DNA of 64,000 bases from an uncultured Clostridia bacterium (GTDB taxonomy: Bacteria; Bacillota; Clostridia; Christensenellales; CAG-917), in the NCBI GenBank assembly GCA_944358385.1, contig CALVQW010000004.1:55306-119305 (forward strand). Reading direction: 5' to 3'. This document shows positions 53,081 to 62,705 of the stretch, one piece after another. The notes under the pieces are model-generated. The model did not search any database, had not been told where the DNA came from, and saw nothing but the letters and a program-made list of their open reading frames with translations. The position numbers and the translations under genes are program-made. The first letter of the stretch is position 1. Every line of letters starts with the position of its first letter.

Positions 53081-56000
53081 CTACGCATCCTCGAACACAG
53101 CGACAAGTTGCAACATCTTGTAGGTACTTCCGATCGCCGTACCCGTGCTGTTACAAAGTTCAGAATCCACAGTATCATTTGCGAGGTCAAAGATTTCTCC
53201 TATACCCGTGATTGTTCCGTCAGCATTCACAACGGCAATATACCAACCGACGAAGGTATATCCGTCTTTCGCAACGGGCGTTTTTATGCTTGAAACATAG
53301 TATCCGTCGTTTACTTCTTCCCGCAGGAAAAAGCTGTTGGAATACTGACTGTCAATGGAATAGCTTACAAGCAGACGTTCTCTGAACACCGCCGTGATCG
53401 TCAGGTATTCTGCAAGACCAGGATCGTCATAGTCCACCGCCTCAATCGTATATCTGCCCGTTACAATCGACTGACCAAGGAACCCGCCTGTCCAGCCGAC
53501 AAAGTTATAACCGCTCGGAGCCAACGCCTGAAAACTGCTGAAATCGACGACGTAAACGCCGCTCGAATTCATATAGAGCGTCCTTTGCTGCGTCTGTCCG
53601 TTCGCTACTGCCGTAACCGTAATACCGGGATCCCATATCGCATAAACGACGGGATCGCTGTCGCCGAAACGAGAGATAAAATCGGTGATCGAATACCCTG
53701 CCGAAATAACGGATGCTGCACGGGCCGAACCGTTTTCTTCCATCGACCAGCCGAAAAAGATGTCTCTTCCCGCGGCAAAATCGGAAGACGAAAGCGATCG
53801 TATCGCCTGCAACAAGCTATACGTCTGCGTATAGGCATATCCTTTGCTGCCGTCGGCAAACGAATAATCCACGACGTCGCGCATGATCTCATCGGAGAAC
53901 GGGTGCTCTTCATCCGTCACATATGTAACAGACACTTCTCCCTGCCCGTCCAGTACATAAACATCCTGCGTCAACGTAAACGAAACTCGTTCCGTTGATG
54001 AAAGCGATATCGAAAACGTATAAGTCAGTCTGTATTTTCCCGTTTCCGAAAAGGTCATCGAATATTGCTGCCCAGACAGCGACAAACGTACCGCTCTTGC
54101 CGACTGCACGTTATTTAACACTTCATTGCTGTCAAGCGAAGCATACTTTGCGGCGCTTACCGTAAGAGCGCCGAGTGAATTACCCGCCATATCATATACA
54201 TACGGCCGAATAAATGTGTATTCGTATCCGGTAAAGTAATCTTCCTCGTCAACGGAACGGAAATCCCTGTTTCCGCTGAATGTGATGCGGGCAATATACC
54301 GCATCGTAAAGGAATGTTCTCCGCGCGTATAGTTCAATGTCAGGACCGCGAAATTGCTTTGGGATATGCTTTGCCACAACTGCTTTGCAAGCCCTTCCGT
54401 CATCTCATCCGCAGAATATTCCGACGAATTTCCGTCAAGATACAGCCGATAAGACGAAAGCGCAAACCTGTAATCGCCGCTTGAAGTGTGCAAATAATAA
54501 TTTCGCAGCAATTCGTCAAGATAATTCTCGGCGTTGAGATACCCCGTCGCGCTTGCCGCCGCGCCGAGCAATGCGCCGTTCGTATCTTCTTCCAACGTCC
54601 CGGAATCGTACATGGTGCCGTTGCCGGCTTCATCGTCCGTCACGCTGAAAAACGTGTCGTTTACCCCGTCTGCAGTGTACTCGAAGTAAATATATTGCTT
54701 TTCTCCGTAAATGTTGGAGATCTCATAGACGACCAACCTGTAATCCGTCGCCATCGTAAAATCCGACACTTCACGCGAGACGGCATGCAGATAATAGACG
54801 CCGTTTTCTTCCGTGTAATACGCGACTTTCAGATCGTTCAGCCCCGACGTTCCGCTGTCATAATAATCGCCGACAAAGCTCCCGCTTTTTGCTCCCCATG
54901 TGTAAGTCACGACGGGATAAGCGTATTCGCTGTCCAAAGTGATCGCATCGTCCGTAACATAGGTATTTTCATTTCCAGCCGAAAGGCTCCAATTCCCTTC
55001 CACCGTTATCTGCGGCTCTTCGTACAGTACGGCTTCGACAAGCGAGATCCGCCTGTTCCCCGCACTGTCCGATGAGAACAGTATGGCGACGCTTTCTTCC
55101 ATAACGAAAGAACCGTCAACCGATACGGGCTGCGAAAAATCGGGTTCGCCGTTCACCATCCGGTATGCCTGCCAGCTTACGGTGTTAAAATCGGCGTCGG
55201 AGTCCACCTTTTCTGCATACAGCTCGGAAAGCACGACCGACTGCCCCGCCCGGTACGATTTTCCGAGGCGATACTCGTCAAATTCGCGCATATTGGCGGA
55301 TGTAAACGTGCCAAGCGTCATGGAATCGTAATAAAGTTTTTCTCCGCTTTCGGCAGCGACTGTCGGATCATACCCGAAAATCTCGCTCGAAACCGAGAAA
55401 TACGCAATGTCGTAGCGCGAGTCGGCAACCGTCTGCGCGTTGGTCGAGGCGGTGGGCGCAACGGTGATGCGGCTGTCGTAAGCCGTCCGCGACTGATAAG
55501 AACTGTTCAGCCCCGTTGCCGTGAAAAAGTAGTTGATCATGCGCGTGGAAAGACCGTATTCTTCCGTCGCATCGAACGTCTTGCCGCGTTCGTTCAGATC
55601 GTCTATATCTCCCGGATAATACTGTATTTCTTCTTCGGCGATAAAGGCGTCACCTTCCAAAGGCTCATAATCAATGGAAGTCAGCTTTACGATATGCTCG
55701 TAATCTATCGTCATCAAAGTGTGCATTTCGCCCAGATCGACCGCCACTTCCATAAACCCGGTCGGAGAACCGGAAAGCACGAGCGCAGTCTGCAAATTAT
55801 CGCCGAGGTCGATGATACTGTAACAGTTGCCCGTTTCGGCATGAAATTCCACAGAATACTCTTTATACCTTCCGGCATTGTATGTTTCGGGGTAGTAATC
55901 GGACTCGACGCCCGTCTGTCCTTCAAAATCGGAAATATCGACCTCGTAACACACCTGCCACGGCATAAAAGTAGCCATTCTGTCGTAATAGTTCGCCGCA

Positions 56001-57028
56001 AGAGGTTCGAGAAGTTCGCCCAGATAATATTCCGTAATGCCGAAATAGGGATACAGCGGTTTTACGAGCGTGTAGTTCCCGCCTTCGGCAATGATATACG
56101 AATAGACGGGGTTGAAACTGTCCATCATCGTTTCCGACATATCGAGTTGCGACATATAGGTACGGACGAGATAGTACCCGTCTTCGAGCGGCACGGACGT
56201 ATCTTCAAACGGGCGGGAAAAGCCTATCATCCTTTCAATGGAAAACTCTATGGTGTACGTCGTCTGCGTGGCAAGGCGCTGCTCGTCCGTAAGCCCTTCC
56301 GTTTCCCAATTTATAGTCGAAATGTTGAAGTATATGGGCGTGGAAAGATCCATACCCGTAATATCTATATAGAGCGTCTTTATCGTATCCGTGTACGAAT
56401 CGACGGTATCTGCAATGTAAATATCCGAATCGTTTAGAGTTGAGGCAAGCGTTACCTCATACGATTTATAATCGGAAAGCGAAAGCGGTTCGAGCGCACG
56501 GCAGTCATATTGAATTTTCAGAAGAAGCTTGTCGTCCGTCTTTTCGATATACGTTTCGTCAGCCACAATATCGTCCGCAAAATTTTTATAGCCGTACTCT
56601 TCCGCAAGTGTTCCGAGAACAAGCGTCCCGTCCACAATCGACGCACTATAATCTATGTCGTAAGTGCCGTCGGCGGAAAACGACTCCTGCTCCCACTTTG
56701 CATACAGCACCACATCGCGCATATAGAGATACAATATCCCGTCGGAATACGGCATGGTATAGGAAGAATCGAAATACCAGCCCGAAAAGACATACCCCAC
56801 CCTTGTTGGCGTAGGCAAAGCAGGCATACTCTTTGCCGTGTATGTCATATCCGCGACGGGCGCGTCCGCGTCCTCCGCTACAAAGGATATTGTATATTCC
56901 GTATCACCGTAGACATTTTCCAAAATATCCTGCGGCGTCTGTCCGTCGTAGCTCGAACAAGCCGTAAAACATACGGCTGAAAAACAAAGTACGGCGATGA
57001 GTATTGCAAGGATAGATTTCTTTTTCAT
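53081..57028 (-). CDS. Very large lipoprotein with InlB-type repeats
   Basis: About 1,315 residues from the ATG at 57028 (MKKKSILAILIAVLCFSAVC), with a lipobox-like FTAC that would attach it to the membrane. InlB-type repeat motifs (YVFSGWYFDSSYTMPYSDG, FYAKW-like LYAKWEQ) occur near the N-terminus and again near the C-terminus (NFVGWTGGFLGQS, YTFVGWYIAVVNADG). The middle is beta-rich with many Tyr and Asp. GC content is lower than in the housekeeping genes. No catalytic domain was recognised; adhesion or substrate binding for the neighbouring transporter is possible. Confidence 0.7.
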   Translation of the reverse strand: MKKKSILAILIAVLCFSAVCFTACSSYDGQTPQDILENVYGDTEYTISFVAEDADAPVADMTYTAKSMPALPTPTRVGYVFSGWYFDSSYTMPYSDGILYLYMRDVVLYAKWEQESFSADGTYDIDYSASIVDGTLVLGTLAEEYGYKNFADDIVADETYIEKTDDKLLLKIQYDCRALEPLSLSDYKSYEVTLASTLNDSDIYIADTVDSYTDTIKTLYIDITGMDLSTPIYFNISTINWETEGLTDEQRLATQTTYTIEFSIERMIGFSRPFEDTSVPLEDGYYLVRTYMSQLDMSETMMDSFNPVYSYIIAEGGNYTLVKPLYPYFGITEYYLGELLEPLAANYYDRMATFMPWQVCYEVDISDFEGQTGVESDYYPETYNAGRYKEYSVEFHAETGNCYSIIDLGDNLQTALVLSGSPTGFMEVAVDLGEMHTLMTIDYEHIVKLTSIDYEPLEGDAFIAEEEIQYYPGDIDDLNERGKTFDATEEYGLSTRMINYFFTATGLNSSYQSRTAYDSRITVAPTASTNAQTVADSRYDIAYFSVSSEIFGYDPTVAAESGEKLYYDSMTLGTFTSANMREFDEYRLGKSYRAGQSVVLSELYAEKVDSDADFNTVSWQAYRMVNGEPDFSQPVSVDGSFVMEESVAILFSSDSAGNRRISLVEAVLYEEPQITVEGNWSLSAGNENTYVTDDAITLDSEYAYPVVTYTWGAKSGSFVGDYYDSGTSGLNDLKVAYYTEENGVYYLHAVSREVSDFTMATDYRLVVYEISNIYGEKQYIYFEYTADGVNDTFFSVTDDEAGNGTMYDSGTLEEDTNGALLGAAASATGYLNAENYLDELLRNYYLHTSSGDYRFALSSYRLYLDGNSSEYSADEMTEGLAKQLWQSISQSNFAVLTLNYTRGEHSFTMRYIARITFSGNRDFRSVDEEDYFTGYEYTFIRPYVYDMAGNSLGALTVSAAKYASLDSNEVLNNVQSARAVRLSLSGQQYSMTFSETGKYRLTYTFSISLSSTERVSFTLTQDVYVLDGQGEVSVTYVTDEEHPFSDEIMRDVVDYSFADGSKGYAYTQTYSLLQAIRSLSSSDFAAGRDIFFGWSMEENGSARAASVISAGYSITDFISRFGDSDPVVYAIWDPGITVTAVANGQTQQRTLYMNSSGVYVVDFSSFQALAPSGYNFVGWTGGFLGQSIVTGRYTIEAVDYDDPGLAEYLTITAVFRERLLVSYSIDSQYSNSFFLREEVNDGYYVSSIKTPVAKDGYTFVGWYIAVVNADGTITGIGEIFDLANDTVDSELCNSTGTAIGSTYKMLQLVAVFEDA

Positions 57029-57125
57029 TTTTGTTTGTCCAAAAAATTTATCCGCGCCCGCCCGAAGACGGGCGCGGACTGTCTCCTTAACTTCTGCAAC
57101 CAATCAAAACACTTTTCTGTACAGG

Positions 57126-60100
57126 TCACATAAGAGGATATTTTGAAGACTGTACTTTCGCATCTGCCATAAACGTATTTTCGGAATTATCCGCGCCTTC
57201 AAACCAGCCTTCTTCAAAAATTTCAGAAGTCTGAGTCTGAACCTGCTCAATAGTCATGTGCTGATCGTAAGAACAATTGTAATAGTTTATACTGGGCGCT
57301 TCATCCTCTATATCGGTAAATGCGTTTTTATGCACCTTGCTCACCATACCGATATAAATCTGCAACGTTGACCCTCCATAATAAACAGAGCCTTCCATGA
57401 TTTCATACTCAAAAACATTGGTAGCAAGTGCCGGAGCAATCGCACCCATTTGCGAATCAAAATACCTATATGAAAACCCTAATGCTAAACCGGAGCTGGC
57501 ATTGGAATAAGCGGCGCCTCCCGCAATTGCCACGAGTTGAGCACCTCTCACCGTAATTTCAGTATCTTCACCGGAAGAGTCTTGCATAGTCTTGGTTTCA
57601 TTGATTCCCGTGTATTTAATTATTGCACGATTTGTACCGCTGCCTGTACTTGCAAACATGAACATACCTTCTGTAAATGAGGACGTCCCCTGCATCAACA
57701 TCATTTGGATATTTCTCGTTGCTTCACTATCAACAGCAGTAAACTTTTCTATTGCCTTCGTCTTAAAAGCATACGGCTGAATATCTGTAAGATCAGCAAG
57801 CGGCAGAATCATGGTAAGCTCATCTACACCGCCTTCGGTGTTAACCGTCCACTTTCCGTCGGAATCCTGCACGCAGCCGGCGTTTTCAAAGGCGCTTTCC
57901 CCGATGACGGAAAGTCCGCCGGGAGCAATATCCACAAGTCTTAAATTGCCCATATTCATAAACGATTCTGCGCCGATCGTCGTTACAGTATTTGAAATAT
58001 ACACTTCGGAAACACCGCTTACATTTTTGAAAGCGCCATCCGCAATCGCCGTGACAATATATCCGTCTATCATGTCGATGGTAACGCGGTAAGTACCGTC
58101 GGTAAGCTGTTCGGCAGTAGCAGAATCGAACCCCGTAACGGTCGCCGTTTCACCGTCCGCATTGACCGTATAGGTAAAGCCGCCCGCCTTTGCATAACAT
58201 TCGACGGTAATATACATGTCGGAAGTTATTGTGCCGCCTTCATACACTTCGCCGACGTTGCGAACGATCACGGTATAATCCTCTTCGGAAACCCCTGCCG
58301 CTTCAAGAATAGCCGCAACGGTCAGTGTATCGCCGCTCTTATAGCTGTCAAGCACACTTGTCGTTACCTCGTTATCGCGCGAATAGGAGACCGTCAGACG
58401 AATTTCTACTGTTGCGCCCGCCGCTACATCGCCGATGAGCACGACTTTGACGTCATCTTCAAATTCGCTGCCGTTATGGGGAACGCCTGAAGTGGAAACA
58501 AACGCATAGTCGCTTACGGGCAAATCACCTGTACGCGCTATCGTAACATAAGTGATTTCGTCGAGATTGGAAACGATCGCAAAAGAATACCTGCTTGTCC
58601 CTTCAACAGGCTCGGCTTCAGGGTTGTTGATCACCGCCTGCGGCGTAAGCAGGGAGCCGGTATATGCGGGATAGTCCTCCGCCGCGTTGTTATAACCTAC
58701 TTCGCAGAAAGTAGAAGGCAGGTCGAGATAATCAAAGTCCATCGTAGAAAGCAGATAAACCTGCACGCCCGTTACGCCCTCTTCCACGACGAGTCTGCCG
58801 TCGCCCGTAACGTGCGACTGATATTCCGAGCAGAGAATTTTGCTGTTGTCGTCTACATAGTACAGCCTGCCGCCCTCGTCATACTCGAAATTTTCGTTTT
58901 TGGAAAGGTCGAGTTTATTTGGAACGGCTACCATGTTGGTTACCGTCGAGGGGACGGTAATTGATATGTTCAAGCCGTTTTCACGATAGGTGTTCGTCAC
59001 AAACAGCGTATCGCGCCAAAAACAATCTATGATCACTTCCAGCCCTTCGGGCAGAACTAATTCGGAAATAGCGGTACTCGGCATATTAAAGGAATCTTCC
59101 AACACCTTCAAGGTTGAAGGCAGCCGGACCTCTTTCATTGCGGACGGACCGCCGTACGATGCGGCATAAAACCCTATGATAGATTCAATGCCTTCATTGA
59201 AAATGAAAACTTCCGCCTGGCTGTATCGATCCAAACCGACACTTGCATCGACAGCTGCGACATTGCACCCCGACTTCCCTTCAATAGTCACATTTTTGGA
59301 AAGAACGGATACCGCAGGATATGAAACCTCCGAGGTATCAATCCCCGATACACGATAATTATTTCCTTCGATTACCTCATATTGAAGTCCCGGCGTTTTC
59401 CAAAGCACGGTCACAACTTCGTTTTTGTCAAACGTGTCTGCCGTAAAATCAATGGCGTTGCCTTCCGAGTCGTTGTAGGAAATATCTTCGTCGTCCATAT
59501 AACGCTTTACGAAGTCATCCACCCTTGTGTCGGGCGCGGTGGTCGTTTTACCAGGCGTTACAAGTTCGGTGTACAGCGTTTCATACCCGTTATCGTAAGT
59601 GAGCTGTGCCATATATCTGCCGTAGAGCGCGGTGGCGTCCATGCCGTCGGAATACTTCTGCGTGAACGCGGCGTCCGTGTACCAGCCGTCAAAGGTGAGG
59701 TTCTCTTCGGCTGCGGCGGCTTCCTGCTCCGCCGTCGTTTCGGAAAGCGCGGAGAGAGTACCCGCAACCTGCGTGGAGATGCCGCTGCCGTCCGTAATGT
59801 TGAGCGTGATGTTTGCCTCTGCCATGAGCGCGTACACGGTAATGTCGCCCGAAACGAAAGTTTCGTCGAACACCTTGTCCGCACTGCAAGCCTCGTCCGT
59901 GTACCAGTCGCGGAAGGTATAGCCCTCCACCGTAGGTTCGGCGGGGAGCGTTACCGAGCCGTCGTCGTTGGTATCGACGGACGTGTACTGCTGCCAGTCG
60001 CCCGTCGTGCCGTTTTCGCGCACCATGAACGTCACGGTGTACGTTTCGGTGTTGTTGCAGGCGGCAAGCACACCGGCGCACAGCACCGCGAGCATAAGGC

Positions 60101-60140
60101 ACACAACCAGCAATACTGCCCTTTTCTTAGTTTTTGCCAT
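57126..60140 (-). CDS. Large lipoprotein with InlB-type and BspA-like leucine-rich repeats
   Basis: A 1,004-residue protein with ribosome site AAAAGGAGAAACGACT. Signal and lipobox: LAVLCAGVLAAC. Two InlB-type units follow (EGYTFRDWYTDEACSADKVF, LTFDGWYTDAAFTQKYSDGM). A long leucine-rich region of the BspA/LRR_5 kind comes next (VRLPSTLKVLEDSF, ELVLPEGLEVIIDCF, IADGAFKNVSGVSEVYISNT, TTIGAESFMNMGNL). Such proteins mediate surface contacts in gut and oral bacteria. It lies between the transporter and the other large lipoprotein, all on one strand. Confidence 0.78.
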   Translation of the reverse strand: MAKTKKRAVLLVVCLMLAVLCAGVLAACNNTETYTVTFMVRENGTTGDWQQYTSVDTNDDGSVTLPAEPTVEGYTFRDWYTDEACSADKVFDETFVSGDITVYALMAEANITLNITDGSGISTQVAGTLSALSETTAEQEAAAAEENLTFDGWYTDAAFTQKYSDGMDATALYGRYMAQLTYDNGYETLYTELVTPGKTTTAPDTRVDDFVKRYMDDEDISYNDSEGNAIDFTADTFDKNEVVTVLWKTPGLQYEVIEGNNYRVSGIDTSEVSYPAVSVLSKNVTIEGKSGCNVAAVDASVGLDRYSQAEVFIFNEGIESIIGFYAASYGGPSAMKEVRLPSTLKVLEDSFNMPSTAISELVLPEGLEVIIDCFWRDTLFVTNTYRENGLNISITVPSTVTNMVAVPNKLDLSKNENFEYDEGGRLYYVDDNSKILCSEYQSHVTGDGRLVVEEGVTGVQVYLLSTMDFDYLDLPSTFCEVGYNNAAEDYPAYTGSLLTPQAVINNPEAEPVEGTSRYSFAIVSNLDEITYVTIARTGDLPVSDYAFVSTSGVPHNGSEFEDDVKVVLIGDVAAGATVEIRLTVSYSRDNEVTTSVLDSYKSGDTLTVAAILEAAGVSEEDYTVIVRNVGEVYEGGTITSDMYITVECYAKAGGFTYTVNADGETATVTGFDSATAEQLTDGTYRVTIDMIDGYIVTAIADGAFKNVSGVSEVYISNTVTTIGAESFMNMGNLRLVDIAPGGLSVIGESAFENAGCVQDSDGKWTVNTEGGVDELTMILPLADLTDIQPYAFKTKAIEKFTAVDSEATRNIQMMLMQGTSSFTEGMFMFASTGSGTNRAIIKYTGINETKTMQDSSGEDTEITVRGAQLVAIAGGAAYSNASSGLALGFSYRYFDSQMGAIAPALATNVFEYEIMEGSVYYGGSTLQIYIGMVSKVHKNAFTDIEDEAPSINYYNCSYDQHMTIEQVQTQTSEIFEEGWFEGADNSENTFMADAKVQSSKYPLM

Positions 60141-60206
60141 AGTCGTTTCTCCTTTTAATTTATTTGAATTCCCTTCCCGTATGGCAATACCGGGTCGGGT
60201 GGATTC

Positions 60207-62705
60207 CTAAATGTCATAACGCGCAAGTATCTGCGCGGGCGTCTGCCACAGCACGAACAGGTACGGGATGAGCGATATTGCGAGCATCAGAAGACCGCCT
60301 GCCGCCATAACGCCCAGCGCAATGCCGACGAACATACCGAACGCCGTGTTCATGACCGCATACCGCACGCACATGAGCGCAAACACGATGAGATAGAACA
60401 CGATATACCCTATCATGTTGCTCGTGAGTGCCGTCAGCATCTCCTTGAACAGAAGATTGCTCCTGTTCACGCCTACCGCGCGGTAAATGCCGTATTCCTT
60501 GCTGTTTCGTATGCTCCCGGATTTTTCTATGAAGAACCATACGATGAGCAGCAGCGCGAGCACGACGAAGAATATCAAAAGATTGCCTGTCGCGTCGCTC
60601 ATAATTTCCGCGTTCTCCCGCTCGTACAACGCGCCTATGTCTATGCTGCGGATGCCGAGCTGCGAGAGCGTACTTGTAAGAGAGGCAAGCTGTTCCCCGC
60701 CCGCTGTCTTTATCTCGAAATAGAACTGCGAGGGAACGCCCGCGGAAGAGGTCGTACCCTGCAATGCGTCGATGTCCGGCTGCAACGCGACAAAAATGTT
60801 GGAAAGCGTATTTTCATTGACATAGACGCGGATATCCGTACTCATTACGTCGCGCGTGATCTCGAACCTCTGCACATACATCGGACGGCTGCCGACGATC
60901 TGTATCGCCGTGGATGTGCCGGACGTGGACGCGAGGCGGGAGTTGGTGACATTGACGAGATAGTCCGCCTGCGTGGTGTCGCTCATCATCTTATACAGCG
61001 AATTGCGGTTGATCTCCACCGTCACTTCGCTGTCGCCGAGCGTAGAACTGTCTGACAAGAGAATCTCGCTCGTATAGCTCGTTCCCGCAAAGTCGGCGGC
61101 AAAGAACAGGTTGTTGTAGTCGTTGAACTGCACCGTGTTGTACACGCCGAGGAAGTTTACATAGTCCACTTTGTTGAGGTACACCGCGGGCGTTGCTCCG
61201 TCCGCAATGCCGCTTACGCGGTATTCCCCTTCAAACACGACCAGAAGCATTGCGCGGTCTGTGTTCAATTCCGAAAGGCGGAACTGCGTTTTGAGCGTTT
61301 CGGCGAGCGCGCGGGAGATGAGTACCTCCCCTTCCTGCGGCATTTCGCCGTAGGTAAGTCCCACGCTCTCTGCCGTGTCGTCCGCCTCGATCGCTTTCGG
61401 CGCATAGTCCGCCGTGATACCCGAAAGCGAGGCGATCTCGTTATACGAAAAACTGCCCTGTTTGTACTGCGTTTCGAAGAAATCTATATTCTCGTACAAA
61501 CTCGTATCCAGCGTGCGCAGGTCGGTATAGGTATTCATGTTGACGTACACGCTGCTACTTTCAAGCACCTTATTCTCAATTCTCGTGTTCGCCGCCTCGA
61601 ACGCCATGAGGGAAAGAAAGCACAGCACCGCCGCGATGACGAAGATGAAGATTTGCTTGAAGATGTTTGCCGTGGAATAGGCGCGCTCGCTCCCGTCCGA
61701 ACGGAACAGCTTGAATATGCTCTTCCCCGTGAACAGCCTGCCGTTGCGCTTTGCCGTACTCTTTACAAAGTCGGGAACAAGATGGGCGGGCTGTTCTTCC
61801 GCCTGCACCTGCGTTCCGCGGAAGATGATTTTCTTCTCGCTCTTATCGTCCAGAACAGTGACGTTTTTGCCCGCCTTTATGTAGATGCTGCCGTTGTCGT
61901 TGAATACCTGAATGGTATCCTTTGCCGCAGGGGTATCGCCGTAGAACTCTATGTCCAGCGCACCCTCTTTCACCTCTCCGCGCGGTTTTTCGTCCACATA
62001 GATATTGTTGTGTTCGGTGTCGTACTCAAACACCTCGCCGAGGTCGGTGTTCTCGTCCAGCCTGCCGTCCACGAGCTTTATGTAGCTGTCGGCATATTTC
62101 TTGATGAGCGTTATCTCGTGCGTTACCACCACGACGAGCTTGGTCTTGGAGATCTCTTTGAGAATGTCCATGACCTTCATGGTATTTTCCGCGTCGAGGT
62201 TGCCCGTAGGCTCGTCGGCGAGAATGACGTCCGCACCCTTTATGAGCGCGCGGGCGATGGCTACCCGCTGTTTCTGTCCGCCGGAGAGCGCGTCGCCCTG
62301 TTTATTCTTGAACCGCTCCATATCCACGAGCGTCAAAACCTGCTCGCTCCGCCTCTCTATCTCCCCCTCGTCCTTAAATCCCGCGATGTGCATGGCGTTG
62401 CGCATGATCTCGGCGATGGTATAGCCGCGTTCCAGATAGTAGTTCTGAAAGATGAACCCGATCTTGGCGTTGCGGATCTTATCCACCTTGCCCGCCACAT
62501 TTTCGCCGTCGATGTATATTTTGCCGCTGTCCTGTCTGTCAAGCCCGCCGATGATGTTGAGGAGCGTAGTCTTGCCGCTGCCCGACTTGCCGTATATGGC
62601 GATAAAGCCTTTTTCGGGAAGTTCAAAGGAGACGCCCTTCAGCACCTCGTTGCGGTTACGGGAGTGCGCGTTGAATACTTTGCCGATGTTTTCGATTTTA
62701 ATCAT
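60207..62705 (-). CDS. ABC transporter: fused ATPase and FtsX-type permease
   Basis: An 832-residue protein. The N-terminal LolD/MacB-like ATPase has Walker A YGKSGSGKTTLLN, signature LSGGQKQRVAIARAL, Walker B VILADEPTGNLD and VVTHE. After a beta-rich linker (about 230-330) come an FtsX-like membrane domain: one segment near residue 350, a large outside domain, then three segments at the C-terminus (LIFFVVLALLLIVWF, GYIVFYLIVFALMCV, AAGGLLMLAISLIPYLF). Such transporters move lipoproteins or peptides by mechanotransmission. It overlaps the upstream permease gene by four bases. Confidence 0.88.
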   Translation of the reverse strand: MIKIENIGKVFNAHSRNRNEVLKGVSFELPEKGFIAIYGKSGSGKTTLLNIIGGLDRQDSGKIYIDGENVAGKVDKIRNAKIGFIFQNYYLERGYTIAEIMRNAMHIAGFKDEGEIERRSEQVLTLVDMERFKNKQGDALSGGQKQRVAIARALIKGADVILADEPTGNLDAENTMKVMDILKEISKTKLVVVVTHEITLIKKYADSYIKLVDGRLDENTDLGEVFEYDTEHNNIYVDEKPRGEVKEGALDIEFYGDTPAAKDTIQVFNDNGSIYIKAGKNVTVLDDKSEKKIIFRGTQVQAEEQPAHLVPDFVKSTAKRNGRLFTGKSIFKLFRSDGSERAYSTANIFKQIFIFVIAAVLCFLSLMAFEAANTRIENKVLESSSVYVNMNTYTDLRTLDTSLYENIDFFETQYKQGSFSYNEIASLSGITADYAPKAIEADDTAESVGLTYGEMPQEGEVLISRALAETLKTQFRLSELNTDRAMLLVVFEGEYRVSGIADGATPAVYLNKVDYVNFLGVYNTVQFNDYNNLFFAADFAGTSYTSEILLSDSSTLGDSEVTVEINRNSLYKMMSDTTQADYLVNVTNSRLASTSGTSTAIQIVGSRPMYVQRFEITRDVMSTDIRVYVNENTLSNIFVALQPDIDALQGTTSSAGVPSQFYFEIKTAGGEQLASLTSTLSQLGIRSIDIGALYERENAEIMSDATGNLLIFFVVLALLLIVWFFIEKSGSIRNSKEYGIYRAVGVNRSNLLFKEMLTALTSNMIGYIVFYLIVFALMCVRYAVMNTAFGMFVGIALGVMAAGGLLMLAISLIPYLFVLWQTPAQILARYDI